From: Mesorhizobium loti
GTDB taxonomy: Bacteria > Pseudomonadota > Alphaproteobacteria > Rhizobiales > Rhizobiaceae
Assembly: GCA_014189435.1 (NCBI GenBank)
Contig: CP050293.1
Coordinates: forward strand, 4,159,001 to 4,223,000
Direction of reading: 5' to 3'
Length of the DNA: 64,000 nt
Shown here: positions 44,001-52,498 of the stretch, one piece after another
Layout: the number at the start of each line of letters is the position of its first letter
How positions within the stretch are numbered: the first letter of the stretch is position 1
The notes under the pieces: model-generated
Databases searched by the model: none
Seen by the model: the letters and a program-made list of their open reading frames with translations, nothing else
Told to the model about the DNA's origin: nothing
Program-made: the position numbers and the translations under genes

Positions 44001-45639
44001 TCTGCGGCGCCGGCAGCCGCTCGCGCAATTCGTCGACAAGCACCCTGGTGTTTTCGGAATAGTCGATGGGCACGACGACGAGATGCACACCGCCGCCGGT
44101 GAAGGCCCGTTCCAGTGCCGGCCGCAAGTCGGCGATCGCATCAACTCTCGTCCCTTTGGCACTGTAGGCCTCGGCATATTTGACGAAATCGGGATTGCCG
44201 AAGGTCATGCCGAAATCCGGAAATTCGTCGACCGCCTGCTTCCAGCGGATCATGCCGTAGGCATGATCTTCGAGCAGCAGCACGACGAGGTTGAGCTTCA
44301 GCCGGACGGCGGTCTCCAGTTCCTGGCTGTTCATCATGAAGCCGCCGTCGCCACAAATGGCCATGACGCGGCGTGTGGGATAGAGCAGTGACGCCATCAT
44401 CGCCGACGGCAGGCCCGCGCCCATGGTGGCGAGAGCATTGTCGAGCAGCAACGTGTTTGCCATGCGCGTGCGGTAATTGCGCGCGAACCAGATCTTGTAC
44501 ATGCCATTGTCGAGGGCGAGGATCCCGTCGGCCGGCATCACGGCGCGCACGTCATGCACGATGCGCTGCGGCGTGAAGCGATCTTCGGTGGCGCGCGCGG
44601 CGATCCGACTCAAAATACCTTCACGCAGCGGCAGCAAAGCCTGCGCGTTGGGGATGTTGCCCTCGATGCGGTCCGCCAGCAGCTTGAGCGAAGGGCCGAG
44701 GTCGCCGACAATCTCCGCTTGCGGGAAATAGACCTGCTCGACATCCGCGGACTGATAGCCGACATGGATGACTTCAGGCCCCTTCGCGCCCATGATGAAG
44801 GGCGGTTTCTCGACCGTGTCGTGGCCGATGGTGATGATCAGATCGGCCTGCTCTATGGCCTCGTGCACATAGTCGCGCTCCGAAAGTGCCGCCGTTCCCA
44901 TGTAGAGCTCGGTTCCGCCAGGCACGGTGCCCTTGCCCATCTGCGTGGTGAAGTAGGGAATTTGCGTGCGCAACACGAACTGCGCGAGGTCGGAGGTCGA
45001 GCGCGGCCGCGACGCCGCCGCGCCGAACATCAACAGCGGGCGCTTGGCCTCCATGATCATCCGGGCGGCGCGATCGAGCGCGACCGCACTGGCTAGGGGC
45101 AATTCGACGGGATGCGTCGGCACGAGCGCGACCGCTTCGCACTCCGCCGCTGCAATGTCTTCCGGCAGCTCCAGATGCACGGGGCCTGGGCGTTCTTCCT
45201 GGGCGACACGGAAGGCTTCGCGCACCAGTGACGGGATCATCTTCGGCGAGACGATCTGACGCGACAGCTTGGTCAGCGGCTTCATCGCCGCGACGATGTC
45301 GACGATCTGGAAGCGCGCCTGCCGGGATGACAGGATGCCCTTCTGGCCGGTGATCATGATCATCGGCATCGCGCCGAGCAGCGCATAGGCCGAACCGGTC
45401 GAAAGGTTGAGCGCGCCGGGGCCTAGCGTGGTGATGCACACGCCTGCCTTGCCGGTGAGCCTGCCATAGGTGGCGGCCATGAAGGCAGCCGCCTGCTCGT
45501 GACGGGTCAGGATCAGCTGGATCGACGAGCGGCGGATCGATTCAACGATGTCGAGGTTTTCCTCGCCCGGAATGCCGAAAATCCGTTCGACCCCTTCGTT
45601 CTCGAGGGCCGCGACGAACAGATCCGAACCTTTGGTCAT
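43993..45639 (-). CDS. Thiamine-diphosphate enzyme, acetolactate-synthase-like
   Basis: A 548-residue ThDP enzyme with the cofactor-activating glutamate E48 (TRHEQAAAFMA), the GARG-like FAD/central domain and the C-terminal ThDP motif GDGGFMMNSQELETAV. Where this motif normally ends in NN, the sequence has ED (LLLEDHAYGM), a departure in metal binding that deserves care. ATG 45639 has AGGAGAGG upstream. It is monocistronic or leads no visible partner; no small regulatory subunit is nearby, so a catabolic role is more likely than branched-chain amino-acid synthesis. Confidence 0.86.
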   Translation of the reverse strand: MTKGSDLFVAALENEGVERIFGIPGEENLDIVESIRRSSIQLILTRHEQAAAFMAATYGRLTGKAGVCITTLGPGALNLSTGSAYALLGAMPMIMITGQKGILSSRQARFQIVDIVAAMKPLTKLSRQIVSPKMIPSLVREAFRVAQEERPGPVHLELPEDIAAAECEAVALVPTHPVELPLASAVALDRAARMIMEAKRPLLMFGAAASRPRSTSDLAQFVLRTQIPYFTTQMGKGTVPGGTELYMGTAALSERDYVHEAIEQADLIITIGHDTVEKPPFIMGAKGPEVIHVGYQSADVEQVYFPQAEIVGDLGPSLKLLADRIEGNIPNAQALLPLREGILSRIAARATEDRFTPQRIVHDVRAVMPADGILALDNGMYKIWFARNYRTRMANTLLLDNALATMGAGLPSAMMASLLYPTRRVMAICGDGGFMMNSQELETAVRLKLNLVVLLLEDHAYGMIRWKQAVDEFPDFGMTFGNPDFVKYAEAYSAKGTRVDAIADLRPALERAFTGGGVHLVVVPIDYSENTRVLVDELRERLPAPQTS

Positions 45640-45723
45640 GACCACCTCTCCTGCAACATTCCGTCGGCCACCTTCATATGGCATCGGAACGCGACGCCTC
45701 AAAGAGGCGTCTTCGGCCGCAGG

Positions 45724-47061
45724 TCAGAGCCGCGTATTGCAGCTCGCCGCCTTCGGCGACGCGAAAAGCTCCTTCGGGGCGGACCACTGGCTGACCGGCG
45801 CGCCGCGCGTGCCGGTGATCAGCGAACGCAGTTCCGAAAGATAGGTCTGCACGAAGAACGAGGTCTGGCTTTCCAGCGGCGTGTAGGGTCCCGGCCGGTA
45901 GGCGCGCGACATGATGCCGTCGGCATTGTCCTCGGTGATCTTCTTGTCCTGCACCGTGGTGACGTCCCACATCCAGCTGATCGCATCGGCGTCGATGTCG
46001 CTTTCGGCATCCTTGTCGACGAGCCAGGTCAGGATGACGTCGGTTTCCGTGGCGCTGCGCGGTATCATCTGGAACAGCGTGACATAGTCGTTGGCAGCAC
46101 TTGCAAACGACAGGCGTCCGAGGCGGAAGCCGCTTTCGCCGCCATCATAGGCATGGCGGCCGCCCATCAGGCACGAGACCCCTTGGCCCGTATTGGACAG
46201 CGTGTTGCGGCCGGAGCCGATCGGCTTGCGATGCATGGCAAACGGCATCGTGTCGAGATCGCCCGCCTGCCACGCGCCCTTGTGGAACTCGGTATCGCCG
46301 ATGACGCTGTGCCAAGCCTCGATTTCGTTCTGCCACTCGACTGCCTTGTCGGCGTCGCGGGTCGCGGTCACTTTGACATGGCCGTTGACGCGGTAGTATT
46401 CGGGATGAGCCGGCCGACAGTGATAGCATTCGAGGAAGTTCTCGAGCACCAGCTTCCAGTTCGCCTTGGTGAGATAATTCTTGCGCGCGACGATGCGCGC
46501 ACGGTCGAGGCCGTTTTCGCGCAAGCCGCCGGTCAGCCCGTCCGCGACAGGCTGGATATCGGGCAACGAATTGGCATCGAGGCCGCAGAACACGAGGCCG
46601 CCGAAATGCTTGCAGGGCACGCCGTGCAGTCCCAGCGCCTCCGGATCGACGCTTGCCGGAAGATCCTGCCGTGACTTCAGTTCGCCGGTGAGCCTGAACG
46701 ACCAGGCATGATAGGGGCAGACCAGAAGCTTGCCGCGACCATCCTTGGCGCAGAGCCGCGAGCCTCGGTGGGTGCAGACATTGTAGTAGGCCGCGATGTC
46801 CTCCTCGCCGTCGCCGAAGCGCACGACGATGATCTCCTCGTCGAACAGCTGGCGCACGATGTAGCGGCCCTTTTCGGGGACTTCGCTGGTATGGGCGACA
46901 AGCATCCATTGGCGCGGAAACCACAAGTCCCGTTCCAGCGCGAAGATGGCAGGGTCGGTATAGAAAGCCTGTTCCAGCGACCAGTCCGGACGTTGCCGGT
47001 CGATCAGCCTGACGGTCTCGCTTCTGTCGATAGGCTGGCTGTTCGATGTGTAGGCCTGCAC
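45724..47061 (-). CDS. Rieske non-haem iron oxygenase, alpha subunit (betaine-demethylase-like)
   Basis: A 445-residue ring-hydroxylating-type oxygenase. The Rieske cluster ligands are C96-x-H98 and C115-x2-H118 (CTHRGS, CPYHAW); the mononuclear iron site is NFLECYHCRPAHP (H214, H219). NWKLVLENFLECYH resembles GbcA and stachydrine demethylase, which N-demethylate quaternary amines. GTG 47061 with AAAGGTG upstream is taken as the start; the frame opens further to 47172 but that would cross the operator. No reductase subunit is encoded nearby, so electrons must come from elsewhere. Probably controlled by the divergent LysR gene. Confidence 0.85.
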   Translation of the reverse strand: MQAYTSNSQPIDRSETVRLIDRQRPDWSLEQAFYTDPAIFALERDLWFPRQWMLVAHTSEVPEKGRYIVRQLFDEEIIVVRFGDGEEDIAAYYNVCTHRGSRLCAKDGRGKLLVCPYHAWSFRLTGELKSRQDLPASVDPEALGLHGVPCKHFGGLVFCGLDANSLPDIQPVADGLTGGLRENGLDRARIVARKNYLTKANWKLVLENFLECYHCRPAHPEYYRVNGHVKVTATRDADKAVEWQNEIEAWHSVIGDTEFHKGAWQAGDLDTMPFAMHRKPIGSGRNTLSNTGQGVSCLMGGRHAYDGGESGFRLGRLSFASAANDYVTLFQMIPRSATETDVILTWLVDKDAESDIDADAISWMWDVTTVQDKKITEDNADGIMSRAYRPGPYTPLESQTSFFVQTYLSELRSLITGTRGAPVSQWSAPKELFASPKAASCNTRL

Positions 47062-47141
47062 GGCAAACACCTTTCTGCTCGCTGGCGTTAGGATGATGTT
47101 TCGATAGAGTGTGCGATGCGGAAAGGCTTGCGGCAAATACA

Positions 47142-47162
47142 GATATGATAGACCTTCATATC
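47142..47162. promoter_or_regulatory. Candidate LysR operator before the Rieske oxygenase gene
   Basis: GATATGA-TAGACCT-TCATATC is a perfect 7-7-7 inverted repeat and contains the T-N11-A pattern of LysR sites. It lies in the 128-bp divergent gap, 28 bases before the LysR start codon. Confidence 0.6.
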
Positions 47163-47189
47163 GAAAAGGCATGAAGGTAGGTTCGGATC

Positions 47190-48143
47190 GTGAAAACTCT
47201 CAAGACATCGCTTCCCCTGCTGAACGCCATGGTCGTTTTCGAGGCTGCCGCCAGGCATGGCGGGCTGACACTGGCCGCACAGGAGCTGAACATCGCACAA
47301 TCGGCGGTCAGCAGGCATGTCGCCAATCTCGAGCGCCAGCTGTCGGTCGAGCTGTTCACACGCAGAGGCAACCGCGTCGCTGTCACCGGGGCCGGCAACA
47401 CGCTGGCCGAAGCGATCCGCGAGGGTCTCGGCACCATCAGGCAAGCCGTCGAGGATTTGACCGCGCACGACAGCGATACATTCGTGGTCGGCTGCAGCCA
47501 CGACTTCGCGCAGGCATGGCTGATGCCACGCTTCGACCTCATCACGTCGCGGGTAGCCGATGGCCGGGTGCTGCTGCAGACATCCACCGACTACAGGGAT
47601 TTCGACCAGCCTGAAGTGGCATTGTCGATCCGGTTCGGCGAAGCCGGGCAATGGCCCGAATTCGTGACCGAAAAACTGCTCGACGGTGAATGGTTCCCGG
47701 TTTGCGCGCCGGCATTCCTGGCGCGTTATCCGGCGCTCGCCTCGGAAGAGCCAGAGGCCTTCATGGCGGTGCCGCTGCTGCATCAGGTGACGCCGCCGGG
47801 CGCGATCGACAGTTGGCAATCGTGGATCGGGACCGACCGGAAGCTCGATGGACCGCGGTTCACCGGCTACATGTCGATGATCCACGAAACCATCGCCGGG
47901 CGCGGCGCAGCACTCGCCTGGGCGGGATTTGCCGACGAGCATCTGCGTCGCGGCCAGCTCGTCCGGCTGACCAAGACCTCGCGGCGCCACGCCGGCTCCT
48001 TCCACATCGTCATGAGGAAGAATGCCGGCCCGGTGGTCAGGGCGGTGGCGCAGGCGCTGCTCGGCAGCGTCGGCGACAGCTTGCAGGCAAGCGTCGGGAC
48101 AGCTGACGATCAGGCCTCGCGGCCAAACCGCGACGCCTCATGA
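47190..48143 (+). CDS. LysR-type regulator, GcvA-like
   Basis: A 317-residue LysR regulator: winged helix PLLNAMVVFEAAARHGGLTLAAQELNIAQSAVSRHVANLE in its core, followed by a substrate-binding domain with the GcvA-like pattern ALSIRFGEAGQW. The start is GTG 47190, with AGGTAG upstream. It is divergent from the Rieske oxygenase and its 3' end overlaps the convergent flavoprotein gene by 34 bp. Likely role: regulator of the oxygenase and perhaps of the flavoprotein. Confidence 0.88.
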   Translation: MKTLKTSLPLLNAMVVFEAAARHGGLTLAAQELNIAQSAVSRHVANLERQLSVELFTRRGNRVAVTGAGNTLAEAIREGLGTIRQAVEDLTAHDSDTFVVGCSHDFAQAWLMPRFDLITSRVADGRVLLQTSTDYRDFDQPEVALSIRFGEAGQWPEFVTEKLLDGEWFPVCAPAFLARYPALASEEPEAFMAVPLLHQVTPPGAIDSWQSWIGTDRKLDGPRFTGYMSMIHETIAGRGAALAWAGFADEHLRRGQLVRLTKTSRRHAGSFHIVMRKNAGPVVRAVAQALLGSVGDSLQASVGTADDQASRPNRDAS

Positions 48144-49384
48144 CGCGCGCCCCAGACCGGCATGGCGGCTTCGATTTCGGCTTCCGACCTGAAGGCGTCG
48201 GATGCATAGCGATCGACACGGAACCGCTCGGCCGAAACGAACGGAGTCTGCCCGAGGACCAGTTCGCAGGAGAGCCGGCCAAGACCCGGTCCATGGGTGA
48301 CGCCGCTTTCATTGTCGCCGCCGACAACCACGATATTGTCGCTGCCGGGGACCTTGCCGACGATAAGGCCGTTGTCGGGTGTGTAGCACGGCACGCCTTG
48401 TGCCCAGCTCGCGATCGTCGAACCGCGCAGCGGAGGGAACACCGTCTGCAGCTCGGCAAGCTCCTGCTCGGAGGTCTCCCGCATCAGTTCCATATTGTGT
48501 GGCTGGCCGGGTTCGATTTCGCTGTCATCAGTCTTGTACAGAGGTTTGTAGTGCCGGCCGGTTCCCCACATGACGGCGCCGAATGTTTCGCGCAACCACA
48601 GCCGCAATTCACGGCACTGGACGGTGGGAATGGTCGACGGCAGGCCGCGATCGTCGGTGACGATGCGCGTCGCGACGACCCGCAGCAGCGGCAATTGCCA
48701 GCCGAGGCCCGATATGACCTGGTTGTTCCAGGCGCCGGCTGCAACGATCACGCCATCGGCCTCAAGGCTGCCCTGATCGGTCTCGATCGTCACCCGGTCG
48801 CCGGCGTCATGGACGGCCGTGACACGTGTCTTGCTGCGAAAAATGCCGCCGAGCTCGCTGATCTGGCCGGTCAGCACACCCATCGCCAGCTTGGTGTCGA
48901 GCTGGATGCCATGCGGATTGTAGGCTGCCGAATGGACCCGCGCCGGATCGATGAGACCTTGCATCTTCTGCCCGATCTGCGCGGCGTTCAGATCCTGCAT
49001 TTCCTGCGGCGCATAGGGAGAGTCCAGCACAGGGCGGACAAAACGCTCGCGCCCGTCCTCGGTCAGCGCCATGATCAAGGTGCCGTTTGGCCGATAGCCA
49101 ATCTCGACGCCGACCTCGTGCAGCCGGCGATAGAAATCGAGGCCATATTGCTGCAGCTGAAAACCCTCTTCGCCAAGCGGTATCATGCCGGCGGACCAAT
49201 GGGAGACGAAGCCAGCGCCGGCGCTGGTGGTTGCAGCACCCGGCTGGCCCGCATCGATGACGGTCACCTGGCGCACGCCCGATTGCAGCAGATGGAAAGC
49301 CGCGCTGCAGCCGATGATGCCGCCGCCGATCACGGCGATATGCCTGTTATATCCCTCGCCATGGTTGCCGTTTGAACGCATCAT
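48110..49384 (-). CDS. FAD-dependent oxidoreductase (DAO family, dimethylglycine/sarcosine type)
   Basis: A 424-residue DAO flavoprotein with GGGIIGCSAAFHLLQ at 20-34, the TTSAGAGFVSHWSAGM flavin segment and a C-terminal VGGDNESGVTHGPGLGRL helix. It has the size and layout of sarcosine/dimethylglycine oxidase beta-type subunits that oxidise N-methyl groups. GGGAG lies seven bases before ATG 49384 (a second ATG follows at 49381). Next to a Rieske demethylase-like gene and an M19 dipeptidase it fits stepwise demethylation of a quaternary amine. Its promoter carries the shared palindrome at 49462-49477. Confidence 0.87.
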   Translation of the reverse strand: MMRSNGNHGEGYNRHIAVIGGGIIGCSAAFHLLQSGVRQVTVIDAGQPGAATTSAGAGFVSHWSAGMIPLGEEGFQLQQYGLDFYRRLHEVGVEIGYRPNGTLIMALTEDGRERFVRPVLDSPYAPQEMQDLNAAQIGQKMQGLIDPARVHSAAYNPHGIQLDTKLAMGVLTGQISELGGIFRSKTRVTAVHDAGDRVTIETDQGSLEADGVIVAAGAWNNQVISGLGWQLPLLRVVATRIVTDDRGLPSTIPTVQCRELRLWLRETFGAVMWGTGRHYKPLYKTDDSEIEPGQPHNMELMRETSEQELAELQTVFPPLRGSTIASWAQGVPCYTPDNGLIVGKVPGSDNIVVVGGDNESGVTHGPGLGRLSCELVLGQTPFVSAERFRVDRYASDAFRSEAEIEAAMPVWGARHEASRFGREA

Positions 49385-49461
49385 TTGATCTCCCTTTTGC
49401 CGATGGTCCGGTCGGAGCGACATGCAGCGACGGCGACCATACAGGCCCGTTCGGAGCTGTC

Positions 49462-49477
49462 TAGACACATGTGTCTG
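49462..49477. promoter_or_regulatory. Shared operator, copy 1 (flavoprotein/M19 divergent promoter)
   Basis: TAGACACATGTGTCTG contains the perfect 14-bp palindrome AGACACATGTGTCT; an overlapping palindrome TGTCTAGACA (49458-49467) precedes it. It lies between divergent genes and closely matches the site at 50774-50789. Confidence 0.68.
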
Positions 49478-49578
49478 TGGCCTGATACTTGATGCGCACT
49501 GCATCTGGATCACACGTTCGGAACGCCGCTTCATCCGGCCTTCCGTCGTGTTGGTGTCACCGAGAGAGTGAGGAAAAA

Positions 49579-50571
49579 GTGAGCGTTTCGACTGCCGCCC
49601 GGGCCATTTTCGACAGTGAAATCATATGGGACGCGCATTCCGGCTTCATGCCGGACCCGGCTGCGGACCTGAACAATCTGCAGATCTGGCGTGACGCCGG
49701 CATCGACTATCTGTCGATCGATGTCGGCTTCGACCTGTTGCCTTGGGAGCAGACAGTGCGGACCCTGGCGAATTTCCGCCACTGGATCCTTGCCAATCCT
49801 GAGCACTACACGCTGGTCTCCTCCGTGGCGGAAATCCGCAAGGCCAAGCTTGAAGGCAAACTGGCGATCACCTTCGATATCGAGGGCATGAACGCGCTCG
49901 ACGGCCGCATCGAGATGGTGGAGTTCTATCACCATCTGGGCGTCCGCCAGATCCTGTTTGCCTACAACAGGAACAACCTCGCCGGCGGCGGTTGTCACGA
50001 TGTCGAGACCAGCCTGACGGCGTTCGGCCGCCAGGTCATCGACGAGATGAACCGTCTTGGCATGTTCGTCGATGTCACCCACACCGGCTACCGCACCTCG
50101 ATGGAGGTGATGGAGTACTCCAACAGGCCGGTCATCTTCTCGCACTCCAACGCCAAGGCCTTGTGCGGTCATGGCCGCAACATCACCGACGAGCAGATCA
50201 AGGCCTGCGCGCGCACCGGCGGCATCGTCGCGATCGTCGGGCTCAATCGTTTCCTGGGAGAAGGACGGACGGACTCGGACAGGCTGGCTGACCACATCGA
50301 ATATCTCGTCGATCTGGTTGGCCCAAATCATGTCGGCATCGGACTGGACTACGCCTTTCCGGTAGACTTCAAAGGCATCGACCGCATCATTTCCGACAAC
50401 CCGCAATTCTGGCCCAAGAGCGAATATCCGGAGGGCGCGACGACCTACGCGGCTCCAGGTCAGATGCGCGAACTGACCGACGTACTTCTGCGCCGCGGGC
50501 AGTCAGAGCAGACCGTGCGCGATGTCCTGGGCGGCAATTTCATGCGCCTGGCGGCTGAAATCTGGAAGTGA
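49579..50571 (+). CDS. M19 (renal-dipeptidase-type) metallopeptidase
   Basis: A 330-residue TIM-barrel hydrolase of peptidase family M19. Metal-site residues E102 (FDIEGM), H168 (VTHTG), H189 (FSHSN) and D257 (GLDYAF) are present, and H20 is in WDAHSG, but the usual partner aspartate of the HxD motif is G22. GTG 49579 follows GAGG by five bases. In Pseudomonas an M19 gene lies in the dimethylglycine (dgc) locus, which agrees with the Rieske and flavoprotein neighbours. It may act on a dipeptide or an unusual cyclic amine substrate. Confidence 0.86.
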   Translation: MSVSTAARAIFDSEIIWDAHSGFMPDPAADLNNLQIWRDAGIDYLSIDVGFDLLPWEQTVRTLANFRHWILANPEHYTLVSSVAEIRKAKLEGKLAITFDIEGMNALDGRIEMVEFYHHLGVRQILFAYNRNNLAGGGCHDVETSLTAFGRQVIDEMNRLGMFVDVTHTGYRTSMEVMEYSNRPVIFSHSNAKALCGHGRNITDEQIKACARTGGIVAIVGLNRFLGEGRTDSDRLADHIEYLVDLVGPNHVGIGLDYAFPVDFKGIDRIISDNPQFWPKSEYPEGATTYAAPGQMRELTDVLLRRGQSEQTVRDVLGGNFMRLAAEIWK

Positions 50572-50886
50572 GGGGAAGCGGAGACGAGCATCTCCGCGCC
50601 AGCACTTGATCCAGGTCCCACCGAATAGCGGGCCAGGCCGCGCCATCTGGTGCGGCCTCATTTCACCCTGCCTACCCGCCCATGCCGACGCATCGGCGGG
50701 GTCGGAACAGATGTCGAGATTTCCCGCAAGATCGCCTGTATCCAAGATTCGGACATGTCGGCAAAATTTTCGCTAGACATACGTGTCTATTATTAGCAGT
50801 TTTAGCCAACCGACACATTCGGCCCGGCTTGGAGAATGGCCAGCGGCCTGAAAAACAAGACAACGAAAACAGCAGAGGGGTAGAGC
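50572..50886. promoter_or_regulatory. Upstream region of the peptide importer operon, with shared operator copy 2
   Basis: A 315-bp gap without a credible gene. It holds TAGACATACGTGTCTA (50774-50789), arms TAGACA/TGTCTA, nearly the same as the site at 49462-49477, about 100 bp before the binding-protein start. Confidence 0.65.
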
Positions 50887-52446
50887 ATGTCCATATTAGC
50901 CGACACCAGGGTTTCGCGCCGCAGCCTGCTTGCCGGAGCCGGCGCTTTCGGCCTCGCCTCGATGGTCAATCCAAGAATTTCCTGGTCGAGCGACGGTCCG
51001 ATCCTGAAGGTGCGCTCCTATGCCGACATCCAGACGCTCGACCCTTGCTTCCGGCTGGCGGCGCCCGAAGGCGACATCACCAGCGTCATCTTCGCTGGCC
51101 TCGTCGTCACCACGCCGGGCGACAGCTGGGGCTGGCGGCCGATGGCGGCGGAAACGATCAAGCAGCTCGATCCGCTGACCGTCGCCTTCCAGCTGCGCGA
51201 CAATATCGGCTTCACCGATGGCTACGGCCAGATGACGGCTGAAGACGTCAAGTTTTCGATCGAACGCATCGCCGACCCCGCCAACAAGAGCCCCTATTCC
51301 GGCGACTGGGCAACGCTCAAGGAGGTCGAGGTCAAGGACAAGCTGTCTGGCCTGATCCACCTGAAGCAGGCCTTCGCGCCGCTGTGGACGTCGACCTTGC
51401 CGACGCCGTCCGGCACCATCCTGTCGAAGCGCGCCATCACCGAGCTCGGTGGCAAGATGGGCGTCAAGCCGGTAGCCCAGTCGGGGCCCTACATCCTGAA
51501 GGAATGGCTGCCCAAGCAGCGCACCGTGCTGGTCCGCAATCCCGATTGGAAGTACGAGCAAGGCGCCTTCGCGGAAATCCACATCCATCCGATCGAAGAC
51601 GAGAAGACCGCCGAACTCGGCTATGAGGCGGGCGACCTCGACTATACCTGGACCGCGGTCTCCTCCATCTCGCGGCTGAAGCAGACACCACCGCCGAAGA
51701 CGACAGTGGTCGAAAAGCCTTCGCTGGCCTTTGTCTGGCTGGGCATGAACCAGGATGTCGCCCCTTTCAGCAATCCCAACATGCGCCGCGCGGTTCAGTA
51801 CGCCGTGGATCGCAAGGCGGTGGTCGACGCTGCCTATTTCGGCGCCGCCGCCACCGCCACCGGCATCATCGCGCCCGGCCTGCCCGGCCATCGCGAGAAG
51901 AACCTGTTCGATTTCGATCCGGACCGCGCCCGCGACATGATCGCCAAGGAGGGATTGGCCGGCACGACGATCACGCTCGACATCCTCAACAAGACCGAGC
52001 GCCTGACCGCGGCCCAGGTCGTGCAGTCGAACCTGCAGGACGTCGGCCTCAATGTGGAGATCAAGCAGAACGACAGCGGCACCTTCTGGACGCTTGGCGC
52101 CAAGGAAGGCGACTACTGGAAAAAGCTGCAGATGATCATCAGCCGTTTTTCCATGCAGCCGGACCCGAGCTGGGCCACCGCCTGGTTCACCCGCGACCAG
52201 ATCGGCGTCTGGAACTGGGAACGTTTTTCCAGTGAGGAATTCGACAAGCTCAATGCCGAAGGCATGGTCGAACTCGACCAGGCAAAACGCGACGTCATCT
52301 ACAAGAAGCTGCAGGACCTGATGGAGGAAAACGGCAATTACGTTTTCCTGACCCACGAGGTCACCGGCATCATGAATCGAGACACGCTTGTGGCCGGCCT
52401 GAAGCCGAACGGCGAACCAGTGTTCACCGACTTCAAACCGGCATGA
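50887..52446 (+). CDS. Peptide/opine-type ABC solute-binding protein (DppA family)
   Basis: A 519-residue SBP_bac_5 protein. The N-terminus SRRSLLAGAGAFGLASM looks like a Tat signal; the mature region has ILKVRSYADIQTLDP, GYGQMTAEDVKFSIERI and NPNMRRAVQYAVDR, the family blocks. It binds peptides, opines or similar compounds outside the membrane. First gene of a five-gene Dpp/Opp operon plus hydrolase; a 7-bp stem-loop follows its stop. Confidence 0.92.
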   Translation: MSILADTRVSRRSLLAGAGAFGLASMVNPRISWSSDGPILKVRSYADIQTLDPCFRLAAPEGDITSVIFAGLVVTTPGDSWGWRPMAAETIKQLDPLTVAFQLRDNIGFTDGYGQMTAEDVKFSIERIADPANKSPYSGDWATLKEVEVKDKLSGLIHLKQAFAPLWTSTLPTPSGTILSKRAITELGGKMGVKPVAQSGPYILKEWLPKQRTVLVRNPDWKYEQGAFAEIHIHPIEDEKTAELGYEAGDLDYTWTAVSSISRLKQTPPPKTTVVEKPSLAFVWLGMNQDVAPFSNPNMRRAVQYAVDRKAVVDAAYFGAAATATGIIAPGLPGHREKNLFDFDPDRARDMIAKEGLAGTTITLDILNKTERLTAAQVVQSNLQDVGLNVEIKQNDSGTFWTLGAKEGDYWKKLQMIISRFSMQPDPSWATAWFTRDQIGVWNWERFSSEEFDKLNAEGMVELDQAKRDVIYKKLQDLMEENGNYVFLTHEVTGIMNRDTLVAGLKPNGEPVFTDFKPA

Positions 52447-52454
52447 TATCGGCG

Positions 52455-52473
52455 GGCGGGGCTCGTCCCCGCC
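52455..52473 (+). promoter_or_regulatory. Intra-operon stem-loop after the Dpp-type binding-protein gene
   Basis: GGCGGGG-CTCGT-CCCCGCC starts eight bases after the stop and ends before the permease start at 52499. Probably stabilises the upstream part of the message. Confidence 0.7.
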
Positions 52474-52498
52474 AAAGACCGTCCGACAGGTACCGAAA

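Noticed and set aside
45724..47172. Longer Rieske oxygenase starting at ATG 47172
   Set aside because: The extra N-terminal residues run through the 7-7-7 operator and almost to the divergent LysR start; GTG 47061 has a good ribosome binding site and the expected family opening.
50896..52356. Minus-strand open frame of 486 codons opposite the Dpp-type binding-protein gene
   Set aside because: Composition rich in R, G and H with no domain; the plus-strand gene is well supported.
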